NCBI GenBank assembly: GCA_016717005.1
Contig: JADJUF010000019.1
Span: forward strand, 112,754-176,753
DNA: 64,000 bases
Direction: 5' to 3'
From: Myxococcales bacterium
GTDB lineage: Bacteria > Myxococcota_A > Polyangia > Haliangiales > Haliangiaceae
Position numbers and translations under genes: made by a program. The notes under the pieces are model-generated. The model saw only the letters and a list, made by a program, of their open reading frames with translations, ran no database searches and was not told the DNA's origin. Numbering within the stretch: the first letter of the stretch is position 1; the number at the start of each line of letters is the position of its first letter. Shown here in pieces: positions 8,289-18,207 of the stretch.

Positions 8289-9232
8289 GGCGCGCCGCCC
8301 GGCGCGAACCGCGCCCGCACGGCCGGATCGTCGAAGTACGCCAGGCACGCCAGGGTCTTCATCGTCGTCACCGCCTGGCGCACGAAGTAGCGGCCGTCGC
8401 GCGCGACCGCGGCGACGAACCGGGCCTGCTCGTCGGGGCTCAGCTTGAAGAACGGCCTGCGGTAGCCGGCGATGACCGGCAGGAACACCAGCGTGTGCAG
8501 CATCGGCCGCAGCCCGGCGCGCACCATCGGCGCGGCCGCGCCGTCGAACGCGCGCCAGAACGTCGCGCGATCGATCGCGGCGAACGCCGGCAGGCCGTCG
8601 CCGCCGCCGGTGGCGACGATCGCCGCGAACAGCTGCTCGGCCCACGCGCGCTCGGTCGCGGTCAGGATCAGCGGGCTGGCCGCGGGGCGCTCGTACGGCA
8701 CCTCGGTGATGCGGTGGTCGCGCTCGAGCGTGAAGTAGCTGGGGAACTCGACGCAGCGGCCGGCGACGACCAGGTAGCTGACGCCGATCAGCTCATCGGC
8801 CGAGCCCGGCGTCAGCGCCACCAGCGGATCCTTGATCGCGCGCATGGTCAGGTCCGGCACGCGGCCGCGGCCGTAGTCGATGATCAGGCCGCGATCGAAC
8901 CCGGGCGGCGTCGGCACCCCCGCGGTCGGGATGACCTCGTAGTGCCACTCGGTGACCGGGCGGCCGCGGCGGGTGCGCGGGCGGCTGGGCGCGTCGACGC
9001 CGTCCTGCTCGAGCCGCACGTTCCAGCCCAGCAGGCGCCCGGTGCCGGGCTCGCGCCAGAACGTCTTCTGGAACGTCTTCCAGCTCAGGCGCTCGAGCAG
9101 GCGCGGCAACGCCAGGCTGGTGCCGCGGTAGGCCCAGCCGGCCAGCTCGTCGGGATCGACCGGGTGGCCGCGCACGATCTGCTCGCGCAGCTCGCGGGGC
9201 GTGGCGGTGCGCAGCGCGCGCGCGGTGGGCAT
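8285..9232 (-). CDS. GMC oxidoreductase partner with C-terminal gluconate-dehydrogenase-subunit-3-like domain
   Basis: The C-terminal third of this 315-residue protein (about 205-315, from LTATERAWAEQLFAAIV to the YFDDP near the end) is helical. It resembles the small subunit 3 of gluconate 2-dehydrogenases or the helical domain fused to some GMC enzymes. The first 190 residues (REQIVRGHPVDPDELAGWAYRG..., several Trp and Arg) are unlike any family I know, and no signal peptide is evident. Translational overlap with the GMC gene downstream supports a two-subunit enzyme; the role of the N-terminal domain is open. Confidence 0.65.
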   Translation of the reverse strand: MPTARALRTATPRELREQIVRGHPVDPDELAGWAYRGTSLALPRLLERLSWKTFQKTFWREPGTGRLLGWNVRLEQDGVDAPSRPRTRRGRPVTEWHYEVIPTAGVPTPPGFDRGLIIDYGRGRVPDLTMRAIKDPLVALTPGSADELIGVSYLVVAGRCVEFPSYFTLERDHRITEVPYERPAASPLILTATERAWAEQLFAAIVATGGGDGLPAFAAIDRATFWRAFDGAAAPMVRAGLRPMLHTLVFLPVIAGYRRPFFKLSPDEQARFVAAVARDGRYFVRQAVTTMKTLACLAYFDDPAVRARFAPGGAP

Positions 9233-9489
9233 GGTGGCAGCGTACCGCGGGCGCGGTCAGCTCGGCGCGGGCGTGGCCGCCAGCCCGGGGCGATGGCGAC
9301 GGCGTGGCGCACCCCGAGCGCTCGCCCCCGGCGAGGACCGGCGAGCTCGGCTGCGAGCGCCCGGTCGCGGCGCGCGACGTCACGGTCGGGGCCGACCCAG
9401 CGCGTGCCCGCGCGGGCGACGCCACGACCTGCACGCGGCCGCGGGCGACGCCACGACCGGCACGCGGCCGCGGGCCGCCTACGGGCCGC
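9233..9489. other. Intergenic region with short direct repeats
   Basis: This 257-bp gap holds no convincing gene. At 9245-9273 a 29-base stretch is identical to the 3' end of the PHA synthase gene at 10610-10638. At about 9412-9490 two 28-bp repeats and two copies of GCCTACGGGCC lead into the stop codon of the glycosidase lipoprotein gene. Confidence 0.5.
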
Positions 9490-9492
9490 CTA
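9412..9492. repeat. Tandem repeats abutting the 3' end of the glycosidase gene
   Basis: Two near-identical 28-bp copies (core GACGCCACGACC) are followed by two copies of GCCTACGGGCC. The latter contain the reverse complement of the gene's terminal Gly-Pro codons and TAG stop. The array lies directly downstream of a minus-strand gene, as do other arrays in this window. Confidence 0.6.
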
Positions 9493-10479
9493 CGGGCCGG
9501 CGATGACCGCGGCGTACGCGTGGTACGCCGCGCGCGGCACGCCGCGATCCGGCGCGCCGTCGGGACCGACGATCCCGAAGTCGACGCCGTGCGAGTCGTA
9601 CCAGAAGGTCTTGGCCCACCACGGCCGGGTCGCCATCGCGTCCATCACGCCGGTCAAGAGCGTCGCCTGCTCGGCCTCGGTCACGTCGGTGCGGCTCCAG
9701 CCGATCTCGGTGATCCACAGCGGCTTGTGGCCGTGGCCGCGGGCGATCAGGAACTCGTGCAAGGCCTCGATCTCGGCGGCGCGGCCGGCGACCGTGTCGC
9801 CGCCGTCGTACTGGTGGTGGGTGATCACGTCGAGCTGGCCGCCGGCCGCGTCGAGGATCGGCCCGAGCCACGCGGTCCGCTCGTCGCCCGCGCTCGACAG
9901 GTCGGGCCCGCACGTCACCATCTCCGGCGCCTCCAGGTGGATCGTGAACAACCCCGGGACCAGGATCTCGGACAGGTACTGGGTCCTGGTGCCGTTCCAG
10001 AACTGGCGCAGGTTGGGCTCGTTCCACACGCCGAGGCACGCGACGCGGCCGCGGTAGCGCCGGACGACCTCCCGCACGAACGCCACGTAGTCCGCCGGAT
10101 CGCGCGGCGGCGCGGCGCGATCGGTCACGCCCGAGGCCCAGGCCGGCGTGTACGCGATCGACGCCATGAGCGCCAGGCCCAGGCGATCTGCGTCGGCGAC
10201 CACGCGGTCGACGTCGGTCCAGTCGTACTGGCCGCGCTGGGCCTCGATCACGTCCCAGTCGACGTCGACGCGGTGCCAGCGGATGCCGATGGCGGCGAAG
10301 CGGTCGAACAGATCGTCGCCGGCCAGGTGGCTGTCGAGCCCGTACGGCGACGGATCGAGCGCGAGCACCCGCGGCGGGTTGACGCCGGCGTCGATCGTCG
10401 GCGGCGCGGCGTCGGGCGCGCCCGGGTCGGCGCCACCACACGCCGCCAGCCCCAGCAAGATCGTGAGCGCAGGTCGCAC
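9490..10479 (-). CDS. Secreted glycoside hydrolase-like lipoprotein (GH5/GH39 type)
   Basis: This 329-residue protein starts at a GTG with a short signal peptide ending in lipobox LAAC (Cys near residue 16). The body is a TIM-barrel glycosidase pattern: an early HRVDVDWD strand, GVWNEPN (probable acid/base Glu), HHQYDGGD, and WITEIGWS with the probable nucleophile Glu. These two Glu-bearing strands are typical of clan A glycosidases such as families 5 and 39. The enzyme is probably anchored to the outer membrane, acting on an unknown polysaccharide. It is downstream of the PHA synthase gene on the same strand, but the 140-bp GC-rich gap makes an operon uncertain. Confidence 0.75.
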   Translation of the reverse strand: MRPALTILLGLAACGGADPGAPDAAPPTIDAGVNPPRVLALDPSPYGLDSHLAGDDLFDRFAAIGIRWHRVDVDWDVIEAQRGQYDWTDVDRVVADADRLGLALMASIAYTPAWASGVTDRAAPPRDPADYVAFVREVVRRYRGRVACLGVWNEPNLRQFWNGTRTQYLSEILVPGLFTIHLEAPEMVTCGPDLSSAGDERTAWLGPILDAAGGQLDVITHHQYDGGDTVAGRAAEIEALHEFLIARGHGHKPLWITEIGWSRTDVTEAEQATLLTGVMDAMATRPWWAKTFWYDSHGVDFGIVGPDGAPDRGVPRAAYHAYAAVIAGP

Positions 10480-10621
10480 CGCGTGACGATACACGCGCCG
10501 GGCGGCGCGGAGATCACGGGATCGGGAGGCGCGAGGCGGAGGCGGGAGGCGGGAGGCGCCGAGGCGCCGAGGCGACGGGGCGCCATCGCGCGGGACCTTG
10601 AACAGCGTCCCGCGGGCGCGG

Positions 10622-11802
10622 TCAGCTCGGCGCGGGCGCGTCGGCATCGGGGCCGTCGGCGTCGTCGGCCGCCGCGTCGTCGTCGGCGCCGGCATCGTCG
10701 GCATCACCGTGACCGTCGGCGGCGTCGCCGTCGTCGGCGTCGTCGCCCAGGCCGCGGGCGGCGTCGGTGTCGCGCACGGCCCACCAGCGGCTGAGCTGGG
10801 GCCACAGGCCGGCGGCGGCCTTCTTCGACACCACCGCGCCGACGTGGCCGCCGCGCAGGTGGAGCTGGGCCTGGTCGGGCGAGCTCACGTGCGCGAGCAG
10901 CGCGGTGGCGGCGGCGGTCGGGACGATGTGGTCGTGCTCGAACGTGACCGCGAGCACCGGGCAGTCGATCGCGTCGAGCCGGGCCGGCTTGCCGCCGAGC
11001 CGCATCGTGCCGGCGACCAGCGCGTTGTCGCGGTAGAGGTCGCCGATGTAGCGGCGGTAGCACGCGCCCGGGAACGACACGTTGTCGTTGCCCCAGCGCT
11101 CGGTGGCCATGAACCCGTCGAGGAACTCGTCGTCCCACGCGCGATCGAGCAGGCCGACCAGCTTGGCCAGGTTGGCGGTGGGCTTGAGCAGCTGGAACGA
11201 CGCCTGCATCAGCGGCCACGGCACGTTGCCGAAGCCGTCGACCAGCGCGTCGACGTCGAAGCCGGGGCTGCGGGTCCACGTGGCCAGCAGGCCGCCGTGG
11301 GCGAAGTCGATCGGCGCCGCCAGCGCCACCAGCGACGCGACCCGCGCGGGCTCGGCGGCGGTGTAGATCGTCGCCAGCGTGCCGCCCAGGCAGTAGCCGA
11401 GCACGTGGCACACGCCGTCGGGGGAGTAGGCGGCGGTCTTGCGGACCGCGCGCCCGAGGTAGCGGTGGCACACGTCGTCGAACGTGACGAAGCGGTCCTC
11501 GGCCGTCGGCGTGCCCCAGTCGATGATGAAGACGTCGTGGCCAGCCGCGACCAGGTACTCGACGAAGCTGCGCCCGGGCGCGAGGTCGAGCACGTAGTAG
11601 CGGTTGATCAGCGACGGCACCAGCAGGATCGGCGTGCGCCAGCGCTCGGCCGGCGGGCGGGTCGCGCGGTAGCGCAGGAGCCGCCACTTGTTCTCGCGCC
11701 AGACCTCGTCGCACGGCGTCAGCCCGACCGCGGGCGGACCGCGCCGGGCCCGCGCGGCCAGGGCCAGCAGGCTCGACAGGATCCCGGGCGGGCGGTGCGT
11801 GG

Positions 11803-11806
<4 letters not shown>
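10622..11806 (-). CDS. phaC: Poly(hydroxyalkanoate) synthase, short class III-like
   Basis: This 394-residue alpha/beta-hydrolase-fold polymerase joins hydroxyacyl-CoA units into PHA. The lipase-like box GYCLGG places the catalytic Cys at about 139. HDHIVP carries the catalytic Asp and GGHVGAV the His. ILLVPSLINRYYVLDL is a PhaC signature. The protein lacks the long N-terminal domain of class I enzymes and is class III in length. The last 45 residues are an unusual Asp/Ala-rich acidic tail. Its ATG overlaps the stop of the acyl-CoA synthetase gene, and the PhaE-like gene lies two genes upstream, giving a compact PHA operon. Confidence 0.9.
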
Positions 11807-13413
<1,607 letters not shown>

Positions 13414-13422
13414 GGCGACCTC

Positions 13423-13725
13423 CTACTTGCTGGCGGGCGCGTCGGCGCGGGCGTCGGCGAGCTGCTCTTCGAGATCGGCGATGCGGCTCTCGAGCTGGTT
13501 CAACTTGTGGAGCGAGCGCTCCTGATCGCGCCGGGTCGGCAGGCCGACCGCGGCCCACCAGGCGGCGGTGGCCTTGTCGGTGGCCGACTTGGTCTTCATC
13601 GCCACGGTCAGCATGTTGCCGGCGGGGCCGAGCACGGCCGGGTTGGCCAGCACCTGCTCGAGGTACGAGGCGGTGGCCGACTCCCAGGCCGCGAAGCCCT
13701 TCTTCCAGGTGTCCCAGAGGTTCAT
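13423..13725 (-). CDS. Small PhaE-like/phasin-like PHA protein
   Basis: This 100-residue protein begins MNLWDTWKKGFAAWES and ends in a predicted coiled coil (LHKLNQLESRIADLEEQL, about 75-92). The segment WWAAVGLPTRRDQ matches the conserved C-terminal motif of PhaE, the partner of class III PHA synthases (LGLPSRxDxxxLxxxxxxLE). Known PhaE proteins are about three times longer, so this looks like a minimal PhaE or a phasin-like granule protein. It is first in the operon with acyl-CoA synthetase and phaC. Confidence 0.65.
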   Translation of the reverse strand: MNLWDTWKKGFAAWESATASYLEQVLANPAVLGPAGNMLTVAMKTKSATDKATAAWWAAVGLPTRRDQERSLHKLNQLESRIADLEEQLADARADAPASK

Positions 13726-13753
13726 GTGCGGTCTCCGTCGCAGGTTGGCGTTG

Positions 13754-14563
13754 CTAGAGCGCGAGCCGGCGCAGGCTCGCGGCGGTGGTGAAGTCGTCGG
13801 CGGGCTCGTCGACGCGGCTGGTGGCGCGGCCGATCTCGCCGAAGCACTCGGAGAAGAACGCGGCCTGGCGCACGGTCGTGCTGCCGCCGCCGATCGCCGG
13901 CGTGCTGGTCACGGTCGTGCGCACGCGCATCGCCGCGGCGAACCGCACGTACGGCAGGTGCAGCTCGCCGCTGGCGTCGGCGGTGATGGTGTAGGTGTCG
14001 GTGCCGTTGTAGGGCAGGCCGCGCACGGTGCCGCCGGTGATCGTGCCGAGCTCGGTCCAGCGATCGCCGCGGGCCAGGGGCAGGCGCAGCACCGCGACCG
14101 GCGCGGCGTAGGGCAGGAGGGTCTTGCCGCCAGCTGGCGCCTCGAGCGCAGACGCCAGCCCCAGCAGGTACAGGCCGCGGTCGTCGGCGGCGTAGACGCC
14201 GTCGGTCGCGTCGTCGACCGGCAGCACGAACCGGCCGCCGGGGAACGACCCGGCGTACCACTGATCGTCGAGCGCGACCGCGGTCTGGTCGAGCAGCAGA
14301 TCGCCGGCGCGATCGTCGCTCCAGTCCCACTGGCGATCGGCGCCGACGCCGCGGCCGGCCACGTCGACGGCGACGTCGGTCCCGACCCGGAAGGTCAGCG
14401 GTTGATCGAGCACGACCGGGACCTCGGCCGCGGTCAGCGCGCCGTCGAGATCCGGCACGCACGACGCCACCAGCGGCGGCGGGGTGTCGCCGACCGGCGT
14501 CAGGTTCTCGCCGCAGGCGGCGAGCGCGAGCGCGGCGAGCGCGGTGGTGATCGCGGTGCGCAT
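13754..14563 (-). CDS. Lipoprotein, paralogue of the lipoprotein at 17187-18089
   Basis: This 269-residue protein starts at ATG 14563, overlapping the upstream stop. Its signal peptide ends in lipobox LAAC. The mature protein begins with an Asp/Ala stretch (DLDGALTAAEVPVVLDQPL) and continues with beta-rich sequence including GLYLLGL, LLPYAAPV and SECFGEIG. The same blocks occur in order in the other lipoprotein of this operon (DHDGTLTRAELPMM, GLALLGV, LSYAPPVPLL, AECYGTI), so the two are duplicates. The conserved Cys in the ECFG/ECYG block is notable. I recognise no family; an outer-membrane or surface location is likely. Confidence 0.7.
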   Translation of the reverse strand: MRTAITTALAALALAACGENLTPVGDTPPPLVASCVPDLDGALTAAEVPVVLDQPLTFRVGTDVAVDVAGRGVGADRQWDWSDDRAGDLLLDQTAVALDDQWYAGSFPGGRFVLPVDDATDGVYAADDRGLYLLGLASALEAPAGGKTLLPYAAPVAVLRLPLARGDRWTELGTITGGTVRGLPYNGTDTYTITADASGELHLPYVRFAAAMRVRTTVTSTPAIGGGSTTVRQAAFFSECFGEIGRATSRVDEPADDFTTAASLRRLAL

Positions 14564-16210
14564 CAGAAGTGGAACCCCAGGCGCAGGCGCACCAGCTGGG
14601 CGGCGCGGGCCTCGGCGCCGGTGGCGGGGTTGTCGAACGCGGCGCCCGGCGCGAGGACGGCGTAGTCGAGCGCGACCCGGAACGCCTCGCTCTCGTAGGT
14701 CACGCTGGGATCGAGCTCGACCCCGAGGGCGCGGGCGCCGCTGGGCGTCGAGGTCGGGGCCATCGCCCACGACGCGATCAGCGCGACGGTCGCGACGAAC
14801 CGGGCGTGGCCGAGGTCGGCCAGCACCAGCCGCCCGTGCGGGCGCACGTACGCGGCGTCGGTGACGGTGCCGATCAGCTCGCGGAACAGGATGCGGTCGA
14901 CGTGGTAGTCGGGGTGGAAGCGGAAGTTGTCGACGGTGGTGTCGCCGGGCGGACCGGCCTGGGGCCCGTCGACGTCGCCGGGGCGGGGCGCGGCGGCGCC
15001 GGGCGCCGGGAACGCGCCGAAGCCGGGCGCGTCGTCGCCGCTGGCCACGCCGGCGTCGAGGCCGACGCGGTGGACGCCGAACGCCAGCTCGCTCTCGAAC
15101 GCCAGCCCGTACTGATCGGAGGTCGCGGCCTGATCGAGCAGCACGCCCGGGATCAGCGACGGCTGCTCGACCCGGGCGTGGGCGTAGGTGCCCTCGGCCT
15201 CGACCCGCAGCCGCGGCCCCTGGATGCGGGCCCAGGCGCCGGCGCTCGTGGCGCTGAAGCCGCGCACCATCAGCTGATCGGCGTCGATGGTCGGGCGCGG
15301 GCCGGCGGTCGGCAGGTAGTCGGCCGGCACGTCGCGATCCTGCCAGCGGTGCGACACGAACACGCCGTACTCGAACGTCGGCAGGCCGGCGGCGGCGCGG
15401 CGCAGGCGCACGGCCGGCGACTTCGCGCGCATCCACGCGGCGGTGACGGTGGTGACGTCGTCGGACGGCTCGAGATCGACGACGCGGGTGCCGCTGGCGC
15501 GCGGGCGGAACGGCCCCGACGAGCTCAGGTCCCACGCCAGCGCCAGGTAGTGGCCGGCCAGCGGCGTGATCAGCGCCAGGCGATCGGCGGTGTCGCCGCC
15601 GTCGCACTCCTCGCAGTCGCCGCCGTGGGCGGTCATGCCCAGGCCCCAGTGCGCGCCCATGCGCCCAGCCGCGACGATGCCGAGCGGGGTCAGCACCTCG
15701 CCCCACACCCGCTTGACCGCGATCGCGGTGGACGCGGCCTGGCCGCTCGAGGCCGCCGGCGTCGGCGAGCGGCCGGTGCCGACCTCGGGCGTCGCGCCCC
15801 AGCCGAGGTTGTCGAGCAGATCGATCCGGGCCTTGATCGCGACGCCGGAGCCGCGCGGGTAGATCGCCAGGTCGGTGCGCGCGCGCAGGTCGCCGCCATC
15901 GAGGACCTGGCCGCCGGCCAGCGGCACCGGGTAGAGCGGCTGGCCCGACGGCGTCAGGCCGCGATCGAGGTCGAGGTTGACGAGGGCCTCCTGTCGGATG
16001 CGCAGGTAGCCGTGCAGCTCGACGCGGGTGTGCTCGCTCGGGCTGGGCGAACGCGCGCGGCGTCAGCTCGATGCCGAGCATGGCCAGGTCGGGCACGGCC
16101 CCGGGCGCGAGCACCGCGGCGTCGTCGAGGCCGCTGGCGTCGGGCGGCTCGTCGGCGCGGGCGGTGGCGACGAGCGCGAGGACAGCCGACAAGGTCAGCG
16201 CGCGGATCAC
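14563..16210 (-). CDS. TIGR04551-type outer-membrane protein, split by an apparent frameshift
   Basis: The reconstructed protein of about 548 residues begins at GTG 16210 with signal peptide RALTLSAVLALVATARA. It continues to ELTPRAFAQP, after which the frame must change at about 16031-16050 to reach EHTRVELHGYLRIRQEALV. From there it runs uninterrupted to the aromatic C-terminus RLRLGFHF, typical of a beta-barrel. Blocks such as HGGDCEECDGGD, NFRFHPDYHVDRILFREL and GTVTDAAYVRP match my memory of the myxobacterial TIGR04551 family. The start overlaps the hydrolase stop (GTGA) and the end overlaps the next lipoprotein (ATGA). As written the gene would give a truncated product. Confidence 0.7.
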
Positions 16211-17190
16211 GGGGCCTCCGCGGGCGCCGCGGCGGGCTCGGGCTCGGCGTCGTCGAGGGGCGGCATCGCCGGTGCGGCCGTCGTGCTGGTCGCGCGGTCG
16301 GCGTCGAGGAACTCGACCAGATCGCGGGTGGTCGCGGTCGCGGCCTCGACCATCGGGATGTGGCCGCACGCCGGGTAGACGTTGAGGCGCGCGTCGGCGA
16401 GCGTGCCGACCAGGCGCTGGCCGTACGTCAGCGGCGTGACGCGATCGTCGTCGCCCCACAGCAGCAGCGTCGGCTGCGTGATCTCGTGGTAGCGCCGGCT
16501 CATCGCGGTGAAGCGCTGGTCGCGGGCGGCGGCCAGCGCCGCGGCGGTGGTGCCCGGGCGCGCCAGCTCGGCCAGCACGTGCTCGACCCGGGCCTGGGTG
16601 ATGAAGCGCGCGTCGTGGTAGGCGAGGCCGATGCGGTCCTCGGCGTTGTTCTGGTAGTGCAGCGCGAACAGCACCTCGCCGAGGCCGCCGATCCGGGCCC
16701 AGCGGAAGAAGCTGGGCAGCTGCTCGTCGTAGACGTACGCGGCGTAGAGCGCGATGCGCCGCACCCGCGCCGGCTGCGCCAGCACCATCGCCAGGCTGAC
16801 CGACGAGCCCCACGAGTGGCCGACGATCGAGACCTGGTCGACCCCGAGCTGATCGAGCAGGTGCCACACCAGCTCGGCCTCGGCCGCGGGCGAGTAGTCG
16901 CCGGGCGGGCGGCTGCTCCAGCCGAAGCCCTTCAGGTCGACCGCGATCACCCGGTGGTGCGCGGCCAGCGCGTCCTGGACCGGGCGCCACAGATCGATCG
17001 ACGCGCCGTAGCCGTGGAGCATCACGACCGCCGGCCCCGAGCCGACCGCGCGGTAGTGCAGGTGCACGCCGTCGACGTCGGCGAACGTCGCGTCCGCGGG
17101 CGCGCCCGGCAGCGGACCGGCGTGGAACGACGGGCAGCCGGCGGCCGCCACGCCCACGGCCGCGGCCACGAGCGTGGCCCGCACGGTCAC
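16207..17190 (-). CDS. Alpha/beta-hydrolase lipoprotein
   Basis: This 327-residue protein begins at a GTG overlapping the upstream stop and carries a lipobox (AAAGC, Cys near residue 19). The alpha/beta-hydrolase core is complete: oxyanion region VVMLHGYGAS, nucleophile elbow GHSWGSS, acid strand LLLWGDDDRVTP and catalytic His in ACGHIPMVEA. An acidic Pro/Ala tail follows. The substrate is not predictable; epoxide hydrolase-, lipase- or haloalkane dehalogenase-like folds are all possible. A lipid-anchored hydrolase coupled to a beta-barrel protein and two paralogous lipoproteins suggests envelope work. Confidence 0.85.
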   Translation of the reverse strand: MTVRATLVAAAVGVAAAGCPSFHAGPLPGAPADATFADVDGVHLHYRAVGSGPAVVMLHGYGASIDLWRPVQDALAAHHRVIAVDLKGFGWSSRPPGDYSPAAEAELVWHLLDQLGVDQVSIVGHSWGSSVSLAMVLAQPARVRRIALYAAYVYDEQLPSFFRWARIGGLGEVLFALHYQNNAEDRIGLAYHDARFITQARVEHVLAELARPGTTAAALAAARDQRFTAMSRRYHEITQPTLLLWGDDDRVTPLTYGQRLVGTLADARLNVYPACGHIPMVEAATATTRDLVEFLDADRATSTTAAPAMPPLDDAEPEPAAAPAEAP

Positions 17191-18089
17191 GGGATCAACC
17201 TCCAGACCTCGGCGGCGCTGGTGAACTCGCTCGCGGCCTCGTAGTCCTGCGAGCTGATCGTCGCGATCGTGCCGTAGCACTCGGCGGCGAACCCGAACGT
17301 GCGCTTGGTCGTGACGGCGACCCCGACGGTGCGGGTGAGGTCGGTCGCGATCCGCCGCACCGGGAACGGTCCGAACGGCGTGGTCATCGTGCCGACCGCG
17401 TCGACCCGGGCCTGGTAGCGCTCGGTGTAGAGGCTGGCCACGCCCAGCGCGACCCCGGTGACCGTGGTCGAGGTGGTCCACGCCGCCGACGGGCCCAGCG
17501 GCGTCGGCAGGAGCGGCACCGGTGGGGCGTAGCTCAGCTCGGTGCGCGTGACCCCGGCCTCGGGCGACACCACGCCCAGCAGCGCCAGGCCGCTGTCGTC
17601 GAGCCGCATCACGCCGAGCAGGTCGCTGTCGATCGACAGCCGGGCCGCGTAGCTGGCGGTCGGGAAGCTGGCGGCCCACCACGCGCCGGTCGGCGCGAGC
17701 AGCGTGGTCGAGACGTCCTGGTCGCCGGGCAGGGCGGCGGCGAGGGTCCAGGCGCGGTCGCCGCCCGCGCCTTGCTGGCCGGCGGTGTCGACGGTGACGT
17801 CGGTCGCGATGCGGAAGCGCGCGGTCTGGCCGGCCATCATCGGCAGCTCGGCGCGGGTCAGGGTGCCGTCGTGATCGGGCTGGCACCCGAGCGGGGCGTC
17901 CGGGCCGGGCGTGCCGTCGGTGCCGGCGTCGACGCCGTCGTCCGGCGCGCACGTGTGATCGGCGCGGCAGAAGCCCGACGGGCAGTCGCTGCCCAGGTCG
18001 CAGCGGTCGGGGTCGGAGCCGGCGCACGCGGTCACCAGGGCGGCGGCCAACAGGGTCACGAGATGGTGCTGTGCAGCAATCTTCTGCAT
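17187..18089 (-). CDS. Lipoprotein, paralogue of the lipoprotein at 13754-14563
   Basis: This 300-residue protein from ATG 18089 (MQKIAAQHHLVTLL) has a signal peptide ending in lipobox VTAC. A Cys-rich stretch follows the lipidated end (DRCDLGSDCPSGFCRADHTC), as often seen in myxobacterial surface lipoproteins. The beta-rich body parallels the downstream lipoprotein of the same operon. It is first in the run of four coupled genes and its start lies 119 bp from that of phaR on the opposite strand. An in-frame extension upstream of 18089 exists but would remove the signal peptide from the N-terminus. Confidence 0.7.
   Translation of the reverse strand: MQKIAAQHHLVTLLAAALVTACAGSDPDRCDLGSDCPSGFCRADHTCAPDDGVDAGTDGTPGPDAPLGCQPDHDGTLTRAELPMMAGQTARFRIATDVTVDTAGQQGAGGDRAWTLAAALPGDQDVSTTLLAPTGAWWAASFPTASYAARLSIDSDLLGVMRLDDSGLALLGVVSPEAGVTRTELSYAPPVPLLPTPLGPSAAWTTSTTVTGVALGVASLYTERYQARVDAVGTMTTPFGPFPVRRIATDLTRTVGVAVTTKRTFGFAAECYGTIATISSQDYEAASEFTSAAEVWRLIP
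18067..18075. promoter_or_regulatory. TGC-N3-GCA site, possible weak PhaR site
   Basis: The sequence TGCTGTGCA matches the TGC-N3-GCA pattern found at 18149 and 19076. It falls inside the first codons of the lipoprotein gene, so chance is a real alternative. Confidence 0.3.
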
Positions 18090-18148
18090 GAGTGGGGCTC
18101 GATCGCGGGCCAAGCTACGCGCGGGCAGCCCCGGTGTCAACCGGAATA

Positions 18149-18159
18149 TTGCATCGCAA
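18149..18159. promoter_or_regulatory. Candidate PhaR operator upstream of phaR
   Basis: TTGCATCGCAA is a perfect inverted repeat (TTGC-N3-GCAA) in an unusually AT-rich patch, 49 bp before the phaR start. PhaR proteins of PHA producers are known to bind TGC/GCA-rich palindromes and repress their own gene. A similar element precedes the phasin gene here. Confidence 0.55.
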
Positions 18160-18207
18160 CAAAACGGTAGCTTGATCACCGGCCGTGGCCCGGATACGGT
18201 GCGCCCC

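Noticed and set aside
13754..16990. A single 1078-residue fusion on the minus strand
   Set aside because: Only the last 269 residues (lipoprotein) and a signal-peptide piece make sense; the rest is antisense-type or out-of-frame sequence of the hydrolase and barrel genes.
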